Numbered from the stretch's first letter, positions 1-6,230 are shown. The stretch is 6,768 bases of DNA from Lentisphaerota bacterium (GCA_022837245.1 JALHHX010000171.1:1-6768), one strand, 5' to 3'. Notes: generated by a model from the letters alone, not told the origin. Program-made: numbers and translations.

Positions 1-2
1 CC

Positions 3-686
3 GGCCAGCAGAAAGTCGATGTCGAACGTACTGCTCTTTCACTGCGCGAACTCGTTGAAGGGAACATTGGAGCACGCGTAACAGTCACAGAAGTACCTGG
101 AAACATAAGCGACAAGTATGAAGCCACAATCCTAGACATACCATCGTGCAGCGGCGAGGAATTGGAGTCTCGCTCCGAACCGTATTCCGGCGACAAGCTC
201 CGGCAAAAAGGCAATGTCGTCTTGCTGAAAACTCAATCCGGCGTGAAGGTGGTGAATCTGAATCGCATACAGGACATCCGTTTCGCGGATGACTTCAGCA
301 CCACTGTCGCCGACGAGGAATTCCGCAATATGCTCACGCTCAACATGACATGGAAAGGCGAACCTGGAAAGGAGGCCGATGTCGGACTTATCTACCTGCA
401 GCGTGGGATTCGGTGGATACCGAGCTACAAGGTTGACATCGACGGAGAGGGACGCGCGTCAGTGCGCCTCCAAGCTTCTATCGTAAACGAACTGGCGGAT
501 CTCAAAGGAGTGACTGCGCATCTCGTCATCGGAGTGCCGTCATTCGACTTCAAGGACACCGTTGATCCTATTTCGCTCCAGCAGACGATAGCCAAGCTCT
601 CGACCGTTTTCTCCACAGACTCCTCACAGACTGCATACGGATTCAACAACGCAATAATGACGCAGTTGCCTCTTCAGCAACGCTGA
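3..686 (+). CDS. DUF4139-type protein, central part (5' end outside window, frameshifted at 3' end)
   Basis: The frame is open from the first bases of the window, so the start codon lies outside; an ATT at 162 could be called as a start but falls inside continuous coding sequence. About 227 codons are readable before a TGA at 684-686. The stretch at 390-560 (YLQRGIRWIPSYKVDIDG, then VRLQASIVNELADLKGV, then LVIGVPSFDFKD) matches the usual DUF4139 pattern, in which a 'W.PSY.l.l' strand is followed by an 'a.v.N...d...v.l.l..G.p' strand. Upstream residues (ARVTVTEV, then GNVVLLKTQSGVKVVNLNRI) resemble the beta-rich region that precedes DUF4139. DUF4139 proteins are poorly characterised, and many are exported or envelope-associated; no enzymatic role can be assigned. 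The same protein continues in frame 1 (661-1467). The family call is fairly sure; the function is unknown. Confidence 0.75.
   Translation, partial: GQQKVDVERTALSLRELVEGNIGARVTVTEVPGNISDKYEATILDIPSCSGEELESRSEPYSGDKLRQKGNVVLLKTQSGVKVVNLNRIQDIRFADDFSTTVADEEFRNMLTLNMTWKGEPGKEADVGLIYLQRGIRWIPSYKVDIDGEGRASVRLQASIVNELADLKGVTAHLVIGVPSFDFKDTVDPISLQQTIAKLSTVFSTDSSQTAYGFNNAIMTQLPLQQR
655..686 (+). other. Frameshift point in the DUF4139 gene
   Basis: Frame 3 codes up to TGA 684-686. Frame 1 has stops at 655-660 and is then open to 1467. The switch must lie in 661-683 and equals one extra base (or two missing). There is no long homopolymer and no CTT-TGA or other known +1 recoding signal, so an indel or a sequencing error is likelier than programmed frameshifting. 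Confidence 0.7.
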
Positions 687-1467
687 AAAACAGCTTGACC
701 TCGGACCATCGATAGCTGAATCTGGGCAAAACGAGGAATTGTTCGTATTCTCTTTGAATGACATCACCCTGAAAAAAGGCGAACGCATGGTGGTCGACAT
801 AGGAGAATTCTCAATGGAATACAGCGATGTCTACTCTCTGAACATCCCGTACGCCCCACCTGCGGAGATGTGGCGTGATATATACAACAACAATCAGAAC
901 GAGCTCGCGCAGCTCTTCGCGGCTCCCAAGGTGGAACATAGCATACGCCTCAAAAACAGCAGCGAACACCCCCTGACAACAGCACCTGCCTTGGTCATGA
1001 AAAAGGGGCGTATCCTTGCGCAGGGGCTTATGACATATGCGGCGCCCGGTGCGTCAGCCGACCTAGGCATCACTGAGGCGGTCGATATCGGCGTCAAAAA
1101 GAGCGACTCCGAACTGAAACGCACTCCAAACGCAATCGAGTGGCAAGGCATCCGTTTCGCCCGTATAGATCTGTCGGGCAAAGTCACACTCACAAACTAT
1201 CGCAAAGAGCCAATAGAAATCGAGATCACGCGCAACGTCCTAGGCACAGTGGACTCGGCCAGCGGTGATGCCACGACCGAAATGCTCAATGTGGCCGAAG
1301 ACCTTTCCATTGGCGTCGGCCGCGATCCCTGGCACTGGTGGAGCCGGTACCGCTGGCCGTGGTGGTGGTACAACGTGAACGGATGCGGACGTATCACCTG
1401 GAACGTCACGCTGGATCCAGCCAGGCCCCTCGACCTCGAATACACTTGGTACTACTTCTGGAATTAG
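661..1467 (+). CDS. DUF4139-type protein, C-terminal part (continuation in another frame)
   Basis: This open frame begins after stops at 655-660 and ends at TAG 1465-1467. It carries on the protein from the preceding frame: NEELFVFSLNDITLKKGERM (around 730-790) is the typical DUF4139 strand before the final sandwich, and KVTLTNYRKEPIEIEITRNVLG (about 1180-1245) matches the 'n....v.v.v' strand near the end of the family. An in-frame TTG at 739 could be taken as a start, but coding character reaches back past it and no ribosome site is evident, so it is probably an artefact of the split. The C-terminus is unusual: 1330-1371 encodes seven tryptophans in 14 residues (WHWW, then W, then WWW), followed by a normal-looking final strand (ITWNVTLDPARPLDLEYTW). 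Together with the upstream piece, about 488 residues are visible in the window. Confidence 0.72.
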   Translation, partial: RSCLFSNAEKQLDLGPSIAESGQNEELFVFSLNDITLKKGERMVVDIGEFSMEYSDVYSLNIPYAPPAEMWRDIYNNNQNELAQLFAAPKVEHSIRLKNSSEHPLTTAPALVMKKGRILAQGLMTYAAPGASADLGITEAVDIGVKKSDSELKRTPNAIEWQGIRFARIDLSGKVTLTNYRKEPIEIEITRNVLGTVDSASGDATTEMLNVAEDLSIGVGRDPWHWWSRYRWPWWWYNVNGCGRITWNVTLDPARPLDLEYTWYYFWN

Positions 1468-1568
1468 GAGCATCTTTCAGTATTTGCTCAAACAAAGCTT
1501 AATTCCGTTTTAAAAATGGAAGAGTGTCATGTACTGGCGCAAAACGAAATAACTGTTTGTACAGGGTA
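1468..1568. other. Convergent intergenic gap with a weak AT-rich hairpin
   Basis: The plus-strand DUF4139 gene and the minus-strand lyase gene end towards each other 101 bases apart. The only dyad I see is TTCCGTTTT (1503-1511) against AAAATGGAA (1513-1521), nine pairs with one G-T wobble and a one-base centre, plus a shorter GAGCA/TGCTC pair starting at 1468. It has no GC-rich stem followed by a T tract, so an intrinsic terminator for either gene is only possible. Confidence 0.25.
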
Positions 1569-3880
1569 CTAGTCCGAAAAAACAGTATATCCGTACGGGA
1601 TGAGATGGAGATGCCCACCAATGCTGCAGTTGATTTTGTTGCGGCGCTCAACCCCTGTCATGATGAGATGCCTCCGCACGTCGCCTGCGCCATCCCCTCC
1701 TATTTCCAAAAGATCTGGCCCCTTCCAGCCGTTGACGATTACTTGCTCAACCGCGTTTTTGAATCGTTCGTCGCCAGTGCGCCTGTAGGCAACAGCCAGA
1801 AAATACGGTGCCTGCCCAATCCGCGGAAGCTGGTGGGGCAGCCAGCGGGTTTCACCTTGATCTTTGAAGTACAAGTTGGCATGGCGAACTATGGCGTCGA
1901 GCATTTTATCGTTATTGTACGTCTCAGCCAGCTCCGATAAGATCTGTTGACCGCCGAATCCTAAGAAGAAAAAGTAGCTGCCAATCAAAGTTCCTCCTGT
2001 TTCGTCGGACGGATCAGCCGGCCCTGTAAGCGCATGCCCCTCCCCTGTCGCTAAGTTCATGTGGACGTTGGCGGCAATATGTCCGTCGGGGCGCACGGTC
2101 TCGGCGAACACGTTCAAAGCACGTTCGACAACCGCATGATCGGCCGCGGCGCCAGTCAGCTCCGCCTTGACCATTAGGCCGCAGAGTCCGGACACCATGG
2201 AGGGTGCCGTGCGGCTTGTGCGTTCGTACGATTGGAATACGGCAGTAGTCTCGAGAATGACCTCGCGCGTCCATGGATCACCAGTTATGTAATAGTGGAG
2301 GCGCTTGACGAGCGGCATTGAGACGCGCCACTCTTTGTCTTTGCACCCCCAGTGGTTGACGTTGTGCCGGGAGCCCACTCCCTTTAACATGCCTCGGTGG
2401 TACATGTCCACATCGCGGTTGTGGCGCGTCATGGCAATCGACGCTTCCATCCAGTCGGCTCTTCCGTATCTCAACGCCGTAAGCCACAAACCGAGGTCAG
2501 GAAGTGCTTCCGAGTTCAACCAGGCGTAACCGCCGTCGTCGAAAGCCCATTGGTCACGTGCGGTAATGAACGACATCTGCACATCGCCGTAGTCCATAAG
2601 GCCGTACCACCCCCGGAAATCTCGTTCCGCGATCAGGTATTCCACCAGCTCGATGAAGTGCCTCTCGGAAACCGCAGCGGCGGTGGGCGTTTCGGATGCG
2701 AGTTTACCAACTACTCCGCTAGCAGCGAACTCCCCGGGATCCGGGATAACCCTGACTGGCTCGATCCAGGAGCGCCCAGCGTCTTCTGCCTCTTCGCGGG
2801 GAGCGCCTGCCGGATGGAAGCGGACCATAAGCTCGCTTGATTTGGCGATCCCCGTGGCGCCGTGGGTCTGCGCAGGGAAGGCACCCTCCCCCGATTCATA
2901 AATTGTTGCTCCGAGCAAAGATGGGGCATATCGGCGCAAATCAAGTCCCTCGGAGCCAGCCGGAATAAGGCCGAACGTGAGCGTGCCGCTGTCGGCATCA
3001 ACTTCGAGCGAGCGCGGGTACTCCTGCCAGACATAGCGCATCGCGCCAGTCACCCCGCCGGTGGCATCGCCCAAATGGCACCACCCCTGCGATCTGCGGC
3101 CTTCACGGATCTTGACCCAGGAAGCGGCCGGGCCGGTTCGTTTGTCCAGCCGGAAGAAGCTGGAACCCGATTGCAGCAAACGCGCGCGCGGCCAGTCGTG
3201 GCCGTCCGGGATCCATCGGCAATCATCCCAATAGCCCGGACCTGTATCTTGTCCGAAGCCAAAGAATGGCGCGTCAGCGCCAAACACGGTATGGGCTGAA
3301 AGGTCAAGTCGGGCAAACGCATCGAGGTCTGGATCTCCAAGGTAGATAAGCACCGGTTGAATTCCGATACGCGGCTCGTCACGCACGACCTCTACAAAAG
3401 TCACGAGCTCCGCCAGCGTGCGCCCTTCCTCGACGAAGCGTCCGGCTAAGCGCACCACCACACGAGCAGGGGACCGCTCCACTATTTTCATTCCAGGATG
3501 TTCGAAAGTCCAGCCGACGGCTTCGCGTGTGGACCCTTCGGGGCGCGCCGGGACTAGAAGCGCCGATATCCCGGCACCGCGCGTAAGCGGGCTGCCGGCG
3601 GAGTCGCTTACGTGCAACACTCGGTTGGTGTCGGGCCTTAGACGGACAACGATATGTGGGGTAGCGATTTCTATAATTCCCGGAAGTTCGCGGATCTCAA
3701 TGGCGGGCAACACGCCATTGGCCTGTTCCCGTAGCAACACGAACGGGTTGGGCGAGTCGGCGGCGAGATCCACGGCGCCGCAAAGCCGCAACCACTTGAC
3801 GGAACCGTCCGGCCACCACGCGGCCGGTGTGCCATCGACCTGATGCCGCTTGCCACCTGTCTCCAGCAGAAAAGCCCCCC
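1569..3880 (-). CDS. Exo-rhamnogalacturonan lyase-like protein (PcRGLX/PL26 type), main body
   Basis: This is the body of an ~825-residue protein resembling the PcRGLX exo-rhamnogalacturonan lyase family (PL26; B. subtilis YetA is a relative). Such enzymes cleave the rhamnose-galacturonate backbone of rhamnogalacturonan I by beta-elimination. After the first beta domain, the second beta-rich domain includes GPGYWDDCRWIPDGHDWP, GWCHLGDATGGV, then VWQEYPRSLEVD. The alpha/alpha-barrel part follows, with RGWYGLMDYGDVQ (about residue 477 of the joined protein) and RHNVNHWGCKDKEWR (about residue 558), both characteristic of the family. It ends at TAG (1569-1571). The first start in this frame is a TTG at 3791, but it falls inside the conserved WPDGSVKWLRL strand, and WWPDGSVKW is readable upstream of it. 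The real N-terminus is therefore in another frame (3876-4045). No signal peptide is seen, suggesting a cytoplasmic enzyme or non-classical export. Family assignment is by motif memory; catalytic residues were not identified. Confidence 0.8.
3875..3880 (-). other. Frameshift at a C6 homopolymer in the lyase gene
   Basis: The plus strand has six C here (six G in the mRNA). Read with seven G, the protein runs smoothly from IIGGVPLPPGRLGGGG into AFLLETGGKRHQVDG and on to WWPDGSVKW, exactly the order of the first PcRGLX domain. As written, the frame shifts by -1. This is the classic place for a homopolymer miscount or a phase-variation-like slip. The zero-frame heptamer is C GGG GGG, not a textbook slippery X XXY YYZ site. 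Confidence 0.75.
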
Positions 3881-4045
3881 GCCGCCGAGCCGTCCCGGAG
3901 GGAGGGGCACACCGCCGATTATCACGTGGCCGATACGGTCAAACCCTGAAGTCTCCGGCAGAGTGCCTGTCACAAGAATGGACTCGTCTGCGAATGGCGT
4001 GGGTTTCTTCTCCACGCTGACAGTTTTAGGATTCTGCTGTTTCAT
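3876..4045 (-). CDS. N-terminal segment of the rhamnogalacturonan lyase-like gene
   Basis: ATG at 4043-4045 opens about 57 codons that form the start of the first beta-sandwich domain: ILVTGTLPETSGFDRIGHVIIGGVPLPPGRL. The 'GVPLP.G.L' element is the hallmark start of this family's N-terminal domain and is normally followed by '..WPDGS(V/T)KW', which here lies just past the frameshift in the adjacent frame. If read without the shift, the frame runs on to 3671 with unrelated residues. The start is the only ATG nearby. The preceding sequence has a GAGG about 14 nt upstream, a weak ribosome site. The N-terminus (MKQQNPKTVSVEKK) is polar with no signal peptide. The gene starts 35 nt after the stop of the upstream chimeric gene, so the two are probably co-transcribed. 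Confidence 0.72.
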
Positions 4046-4080
4046 AATGTGTTGCTATGCCTCAGTTCAACGACTTGCTT
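4046..4080 (-). promoter_or_regulatory. Short operon spacer before the lyase gene
   Basis: Thirty-five bases separate the upstream stop (TAA, 4081-4083) from the lyase ATG. There is room for a ribosome site (CTGAGG, somewhat far from the ATG) but I see no terminator, which supports co-transcription of the two minus-strand genes. Confidence 0.35.
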
Positions 4081-4944
4081 TTATCTTACTGTTATGATCG
4101 TGCCGCCACGCCATATGATCTGGCCACCGTCGTAAACCACCCAAGCCTCATCGCCCCAATCTGGATGCTTATAGCTGTCCACGCGCAGAGTGTAGCCGTT
4201 AAGACGCAGAGTGGAGCCCTCACTCATAAACAGGTCTTTGACAAAGCAGTCGGAGGTTAATCCTACATGGGCGGTATCAGAAAGCTGAAGCACGGTTCCG
4301 CGTAGCGGCTCCTGAGTCCCAGTAATCCGCGGCGGGAGCTCAGTCCAGACAGGATCAACCGTCGTGTTATCTGGGTTTTCGATGCGAAGCGTCCCCGAGC
4401 TTGGCGGATTGGAGATGTTGCAGAAGTAAACGGTTCCAGCGGCGGCAGCGACTTTTCTGTTGCTGTTTTTCGAGCCGCCAGGCGCACTGGATTTAAGAGA
4501 CAGCGACGTCATAGTCGAGTTGGTTAAGATGATGGAGATGCGTCCACCACCGCCAGGATGCTCGTTGATGGAGTAGCTGCCGTTGGCCTGAAACTCGCCC
4601 AAGCCATCCAATTCGCCGCATTGCACCCAGACCGAGCCACCCGAACCGCCCGAAGCGTTGTAGTTGGCCGGATCGGCATTGGCCGATATCACCCCGTTGT
4701 GGGTCAGACGAGTCGTCACCAGCTTGATCGAGCCGCCACCGGTGGATGAACCTCCGCCGCTGCCGAGCGCTGTCGGTGCAGACACGACGCCGTAGCAGAC
4801 GCCCGTGCCCGTCAGACGGGCACCGCGTCCGCCATGGCTGCCGCCGTTGTTCCCGGCACTTGCTCCGGGGCCAAATGGGCCGTAGAATCCGCGTCCATTT
4901 GCTTCGATGGAGCAGAACTGCCCCACGTCCACAATCCGCCCGAC
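4081..4944 (-). CDS. Glycine-rich beta-helix protein, C-terminal part
   Basis: This frame is open from 4944 (after a TGA at 4945-4947) to TAA 4081-4083, about 287 codons. It continues the protein encoded in the other frame at 4936-5648. A GTG at 4930-4932 could be read as a start but is likely internal. Recognisable elements are CSIEANGRGF, then SAGNNGGSHGGRGARLTG, GGGSIKLVT, GGSGGSVWVQCGEL, GEFQANG and HPGGGGRISIIL. This is the style of large secreted repeat proteins common in PVC bacteria, in which a glycine loop is followed by a short beta strand ('GGSGGS(I/V)W(I/V)', 'I.ANG'), implying a right-handed beta-helix. It ends with WGDEAWVVYDGGQIIWRGGTIITVR, which looks like a natural terminus. 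No catalytic residues are evident. A surface adhesin or polysaccharide-binding role is conceivable but unsupported. Confidence 0.65.
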   Translation of the reverse strand, partial: VGRIVDVGQFCSIEANGRGFYGPFGPGASAGNNGGSHGGRGARLTGTGVCYGVVSAPTALGSGGGSSTGGGSIKLVTTRLTHNGVISANADPANYNASGGSGGSVWVQCGELDGLGEFQANGSYSINEHPGGGGRISIILTNSTMTSLSLKSSAPGGSKNSNRKVAAAAGTVYFCNISNPPSSGTLRIENPDNTTVDPVWTELPPRITGTQEPLRGTVLQLSDTAHVGLTSDCFVKDLFMSEGSTLRLNGYTLRVDSYKHPDWGDEAWVVYDGGQIIWRGGTIITVR

Positions 4945-5648
4945 TCAGGGTTTACGGCGAGAATATCCGACAGACGGACCACGCTGGCGGCCGCCGATGG
5001 CGTGCCGGTCAACGTCAGCGAACAGAACTTGTAGGCCCAACGGTTCGTCTGGGAATCGAGGAACAGAACGCCGCCGGGGCGAACTACAACATTAGAGAGC
5101 CCCATGTCGTGGCCGAGCATAACCGTGTTAGTAACGACGAACGAGTTGATTGTCAAGCCCGAACCGGCCGACTGGGGGATCAGCAATGTCCCCGTCTTTC
5201 CGCGGACATAGTTGTGGAACGCCGAGTGGCCTCCCCAGGCGCGGATGTCGCCGGCGAAATCGTTCGTGACGCCCGACAGATCAATGCGCCCGCCGCCGGA
5301 GCTGCTCCAGCCGGGGCAGTTGTGGAAGCAGAACTCCAATCCCAGCCGCTGGCATTCCCGGGACGCATGGCGGAAGAGATCGTGCCATTCGGGGGAGTTG
5401 AAGGCCACGGGGCCGTCCGGGATCGTACACGAGGCGTAGAAGAGCTGGACGCCGCCGAGGCCCGCGCGGGCGAACGCCTCGAGGTCGGCGGTGATGCCGT
5501 TGCTGGAAATGTTGCCGTTAAGCCAGAACCAGTACACCCAAGGCCGGCAATCTGAAGGTGGCTGGAGGAAACCTGTTTTAAGGGTGTCCGCTCCGGTGCA
5601 TGGCAGCGCCAGCAACATGAGGCACATCAAAAGACGCAAGTTGTTCAT
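4812..5648 (-). CDS. Chimeric protein: signal peptide + truncated GH106 rhamnosidase start + beta-helix
   Basis: The start is ATG 5646-5648. Residues 1-20 (MNNLRLLMCLMLLALPCTGA) are a signal peptide with likely cleavage after TGA. Residues 24-118 match the start of GH106 alpha-L-rhamnosidases: FLQPPSDCRPWVYWFWLNGN, then GITADLEAFARAGLGGVQLF, GPVAFNSPEWHDLF, RLGLEFCFHNCPGWSSSGG. In GH106 the last motif is normally followed by PW and several hundred further residues holding the catalytic acids. Here it runs in frame into GRIDLSGVTNDFAGDIRAWGG, then GTLLI, LTINSFVVTN and VRPGGVLFLD, which is beta-helix repeat sequence. No rhamnosidase activity is expected. No clear Shine-Dalgarno is seen, as is frequent in these phyla. 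From about 4936 the natural reading leaves this frame, and the remaining codons to the stop at 4812 (APSKQMDADSTAHLAPEQ) look non-native. Confidence 0.72.
   Translation of the reverse strand: MNNLRLLMCLMLLALPCTGADTLKTGFLQPPSDCRPWVYWFWLNGNISSNGITADLEAFARAGLGGVQLFYASCTIPDGPVAFNSPEWHDLFRHASRECQRLGLEFCFHNCPGWSSSGGGRIDLSGVTNDFAGDIRAWGGHSAFHNYVRGKTGTLLIPQSAGSGLTINSFVVTNTVMLGHDMGLSNVVVRPGGVLFLDSQTNRWAYKFCSLTLTGTPSAAASVVRLSDILAVNPESGGLWTWGSSAPSKQMDADSTAHLAPEQVPGTTAAAMADAVPV
4936..4944 (-). other. Frameshift in the beta-helix part of the chimeric gene
   Basis: The upstream frame reads LSDILAVNPESGG and then degenerates. The adjacent frame (-1) starts after TGA 4945-4947 and reads IVDVGQFCSIEANGRGF, a perfect continuation of the beta-helix pattern. 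One base missing at about 4936-4944 would restore a single protein of about 522 residues. Confidence 0.65.
5288..5302 (-). other. Fusion junction between GH106 and beta-helix coding sequence
   Basis: The coding strand reads AGCTCCGGCGGCGGGCGC (Ser-Ser-Gly-Gly-Gly-Arg). Left of it is GH106 sequence ending GWSSSGG, where PW is expected next. Right of it is the GGGR-I start of a beta-helix unit; a second unit in the same protein also starts GGGGRI. Both families encode glycines here, so GGC/GGG codons could have served as a microhomology for recombination, or for a false assembly join. Confidence 0.6.
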
Positions 5649-5786
5649 GTGAGGTTAAACATTAATTCGGCGACACGATGGCCGCATCGGCACATCCGCT
5701 CAAGCCCAAACAGATAATTGACACGCTGCTCACCAACCATCGCGTGTAAGCCGAAACTGTGGATTCAGGGTCTGGCACACTGTTTG
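5649..5786. other. Upstream region of the minus-strand operon, no clear promoter
   Basis: This stretch directly precedes the ATG of the chimeric gene. It should contain its promoter and leader, but I find no convincing -35/-10 pair at a normal spacing, no riboswitch-like fold and no dyad operator. The 20 bases before the ATG (TTAATGTTTAACCTCAC) lack a Shine-Dalgarno. No gene is supported here. Confidence 0.3.
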
Positions 5787-5821
5787 TTGAAAGTTGCACG
5801 TTGGGCGTTGAACGTTCCCAA
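5787..5821 (+). repeat. TTGNNNN heptad array, forward
   Basis: Four consecutive 7-base units begin TTG (TTGAAAG, TTGCACG, TTGGGCG, TTGAACG), followed by a degenerate unit TTCCCAA. The phase is exact over 5787-5814. No protein reading is supported. It is paired with an opposite-strand array at 5854-5888. Confidence 0.6.
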
Positions 5822-5853
5822 TCGAAATCCCGATCGCGTGATCCTTCTGATAA

Positions 5854-5888
5854 CTCTCAACACTCAATATTCAACCTCCAACATTCAA
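5854..5888 (-). repeat. TTGNNNN heptad array, reverse orientation
   Basis: On the plus strand, five exact 7-base units end in CAA (CTCTCAA, CACTCAA, TATTCAA, CCTCCAA, CATTCAA), which is TTGNNNN on the minus strand. With the forward array at 5787-5821 and a 32-base spacer, this forms an imperfect palindrome about 100 bases long, built from degenerate heptads. Confidence 0.62.
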
Positions 5889-5901
5889 AGGGGTTGGATA
5901 C

Positions 5902-6018
5902 AACATCGTGCCTGTCCCCAAATTTCTGTGTTCCGTCCCGAACCTATGTGGCGCCCAACCCAATCCGTGACCCGCTCTTAATTTGTGAGTGACACGAAAT
6001 GGGGACAGACACGATGTT
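5902..6018. repeat. Inverted pair of GTGYCTGTCCCC elements (possible REP/MITE-like unit)
   Basis: AACATCGTGCCTGTCCCCA (5902-5920) and its reverse complement with a single mismatch (6000-6018) bracket 79 bases. The similarity continues inward more loosely (AAATTTCTGTG against ATTTCGTGTC). The whole is about 117 bases, the size of a small non-autonomous element. Similar GTGTCTGTCCCC repeats are, as I recall, found near REP-associated Y1 transposases in many bacteria, but no transposase is present here. The interior shows no coding sequence. Confidence 0.6.
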
Positions 6019-6084
6019 ACACCGCAGCCAACCCGCGGCGCCTGCAACAACGACCCTTGCAATCCACCGCGCCGTCCTGCATCT

Positions 6085-6147
6085 CCTCTCCCCGTGGGAG
6101 AGGGAGGTGCGCAGCGCCGGGTGAGGGCCCTCCAGCGGTCAACCGCT
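6085..6147. repeat. Cluster of three GC-rich palindromes
   Basis: CCTCTCCC-CGT-GGGAGAGG (6085-6103) is an eight-pair hairpin. It is followed by the perfect ten-base palindrome GAGGGCCCTC (6123-6132) and by AGCGGT-CA-ACCGCT (6134-6147). The CTCTCCC/GGGAGAGGG...GGGTGAGGGC layout resembles a widespread bacterial intergenic palindromic repeat. None is followed by a T tract, so a terminator is not supported. Confidence 0.5.
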
Positions 6148-6164
6148 CCCAAACCCACTCGATG

Positions 6165-6230
6165 CGAATATCTAGCCTGGCACGAAATCCATATTCTCAA
6201 ATGAGCCCGTCGGGCCTCCACCTATATTCG
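6165..6230. repeat. Minor dyads (CGAATAT/ATATTCG around GCCCG-T-CGGGC)
   Basis: CGAATAT (6165-6171) and ATATTCG (6224-6230) are inverted around a small GC hairpin, GCCCG-T-CGGGC (6205-6215). ATATTC occurs again at 6191-6196. This may be part of another short intergenic repeat; the evidence is weak. Confidence 0.25.

Noticed and set aside
661..686. Programmed +1 frameshift in the DUF4139 gene
   Set aside because: No known +1 signal (such as CTT-TGA with an upstream SD-like stimulator) is present, and the family is normally encoded in one frame.
1524..1940. Plus-strand open frame of 138 codons opposite the end of the lyase gene
   Set aside because: It is antisense to well-conserved lyase sequence, its residues look unlike any protein family, and it has no ribosome site.
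2397..3299. Several plus-strand open frames of about 75-147 codons
   Set aside because: All lie inside the lyase gene on the opposite strand and are typical shadows of GC-rich coding DNA.
4746..5555. Plus-strand open frame of 269 codons, arginine-rich
   Set aside because: It is the complement of the GH106/beta-helix coding sequence. Its composition (RRCRALSVQTRRRSRR) is that of a frame shadow.
5787..5888. CRISPR array
   Set aside because: Unit length is seven bases with no unique spacers, and the arrays point in opposite directions.
6085..6103. Rho-independent terminator
   Set aside because: The hairpin is not followed by a T run on either strand, and no gene ends nearby.
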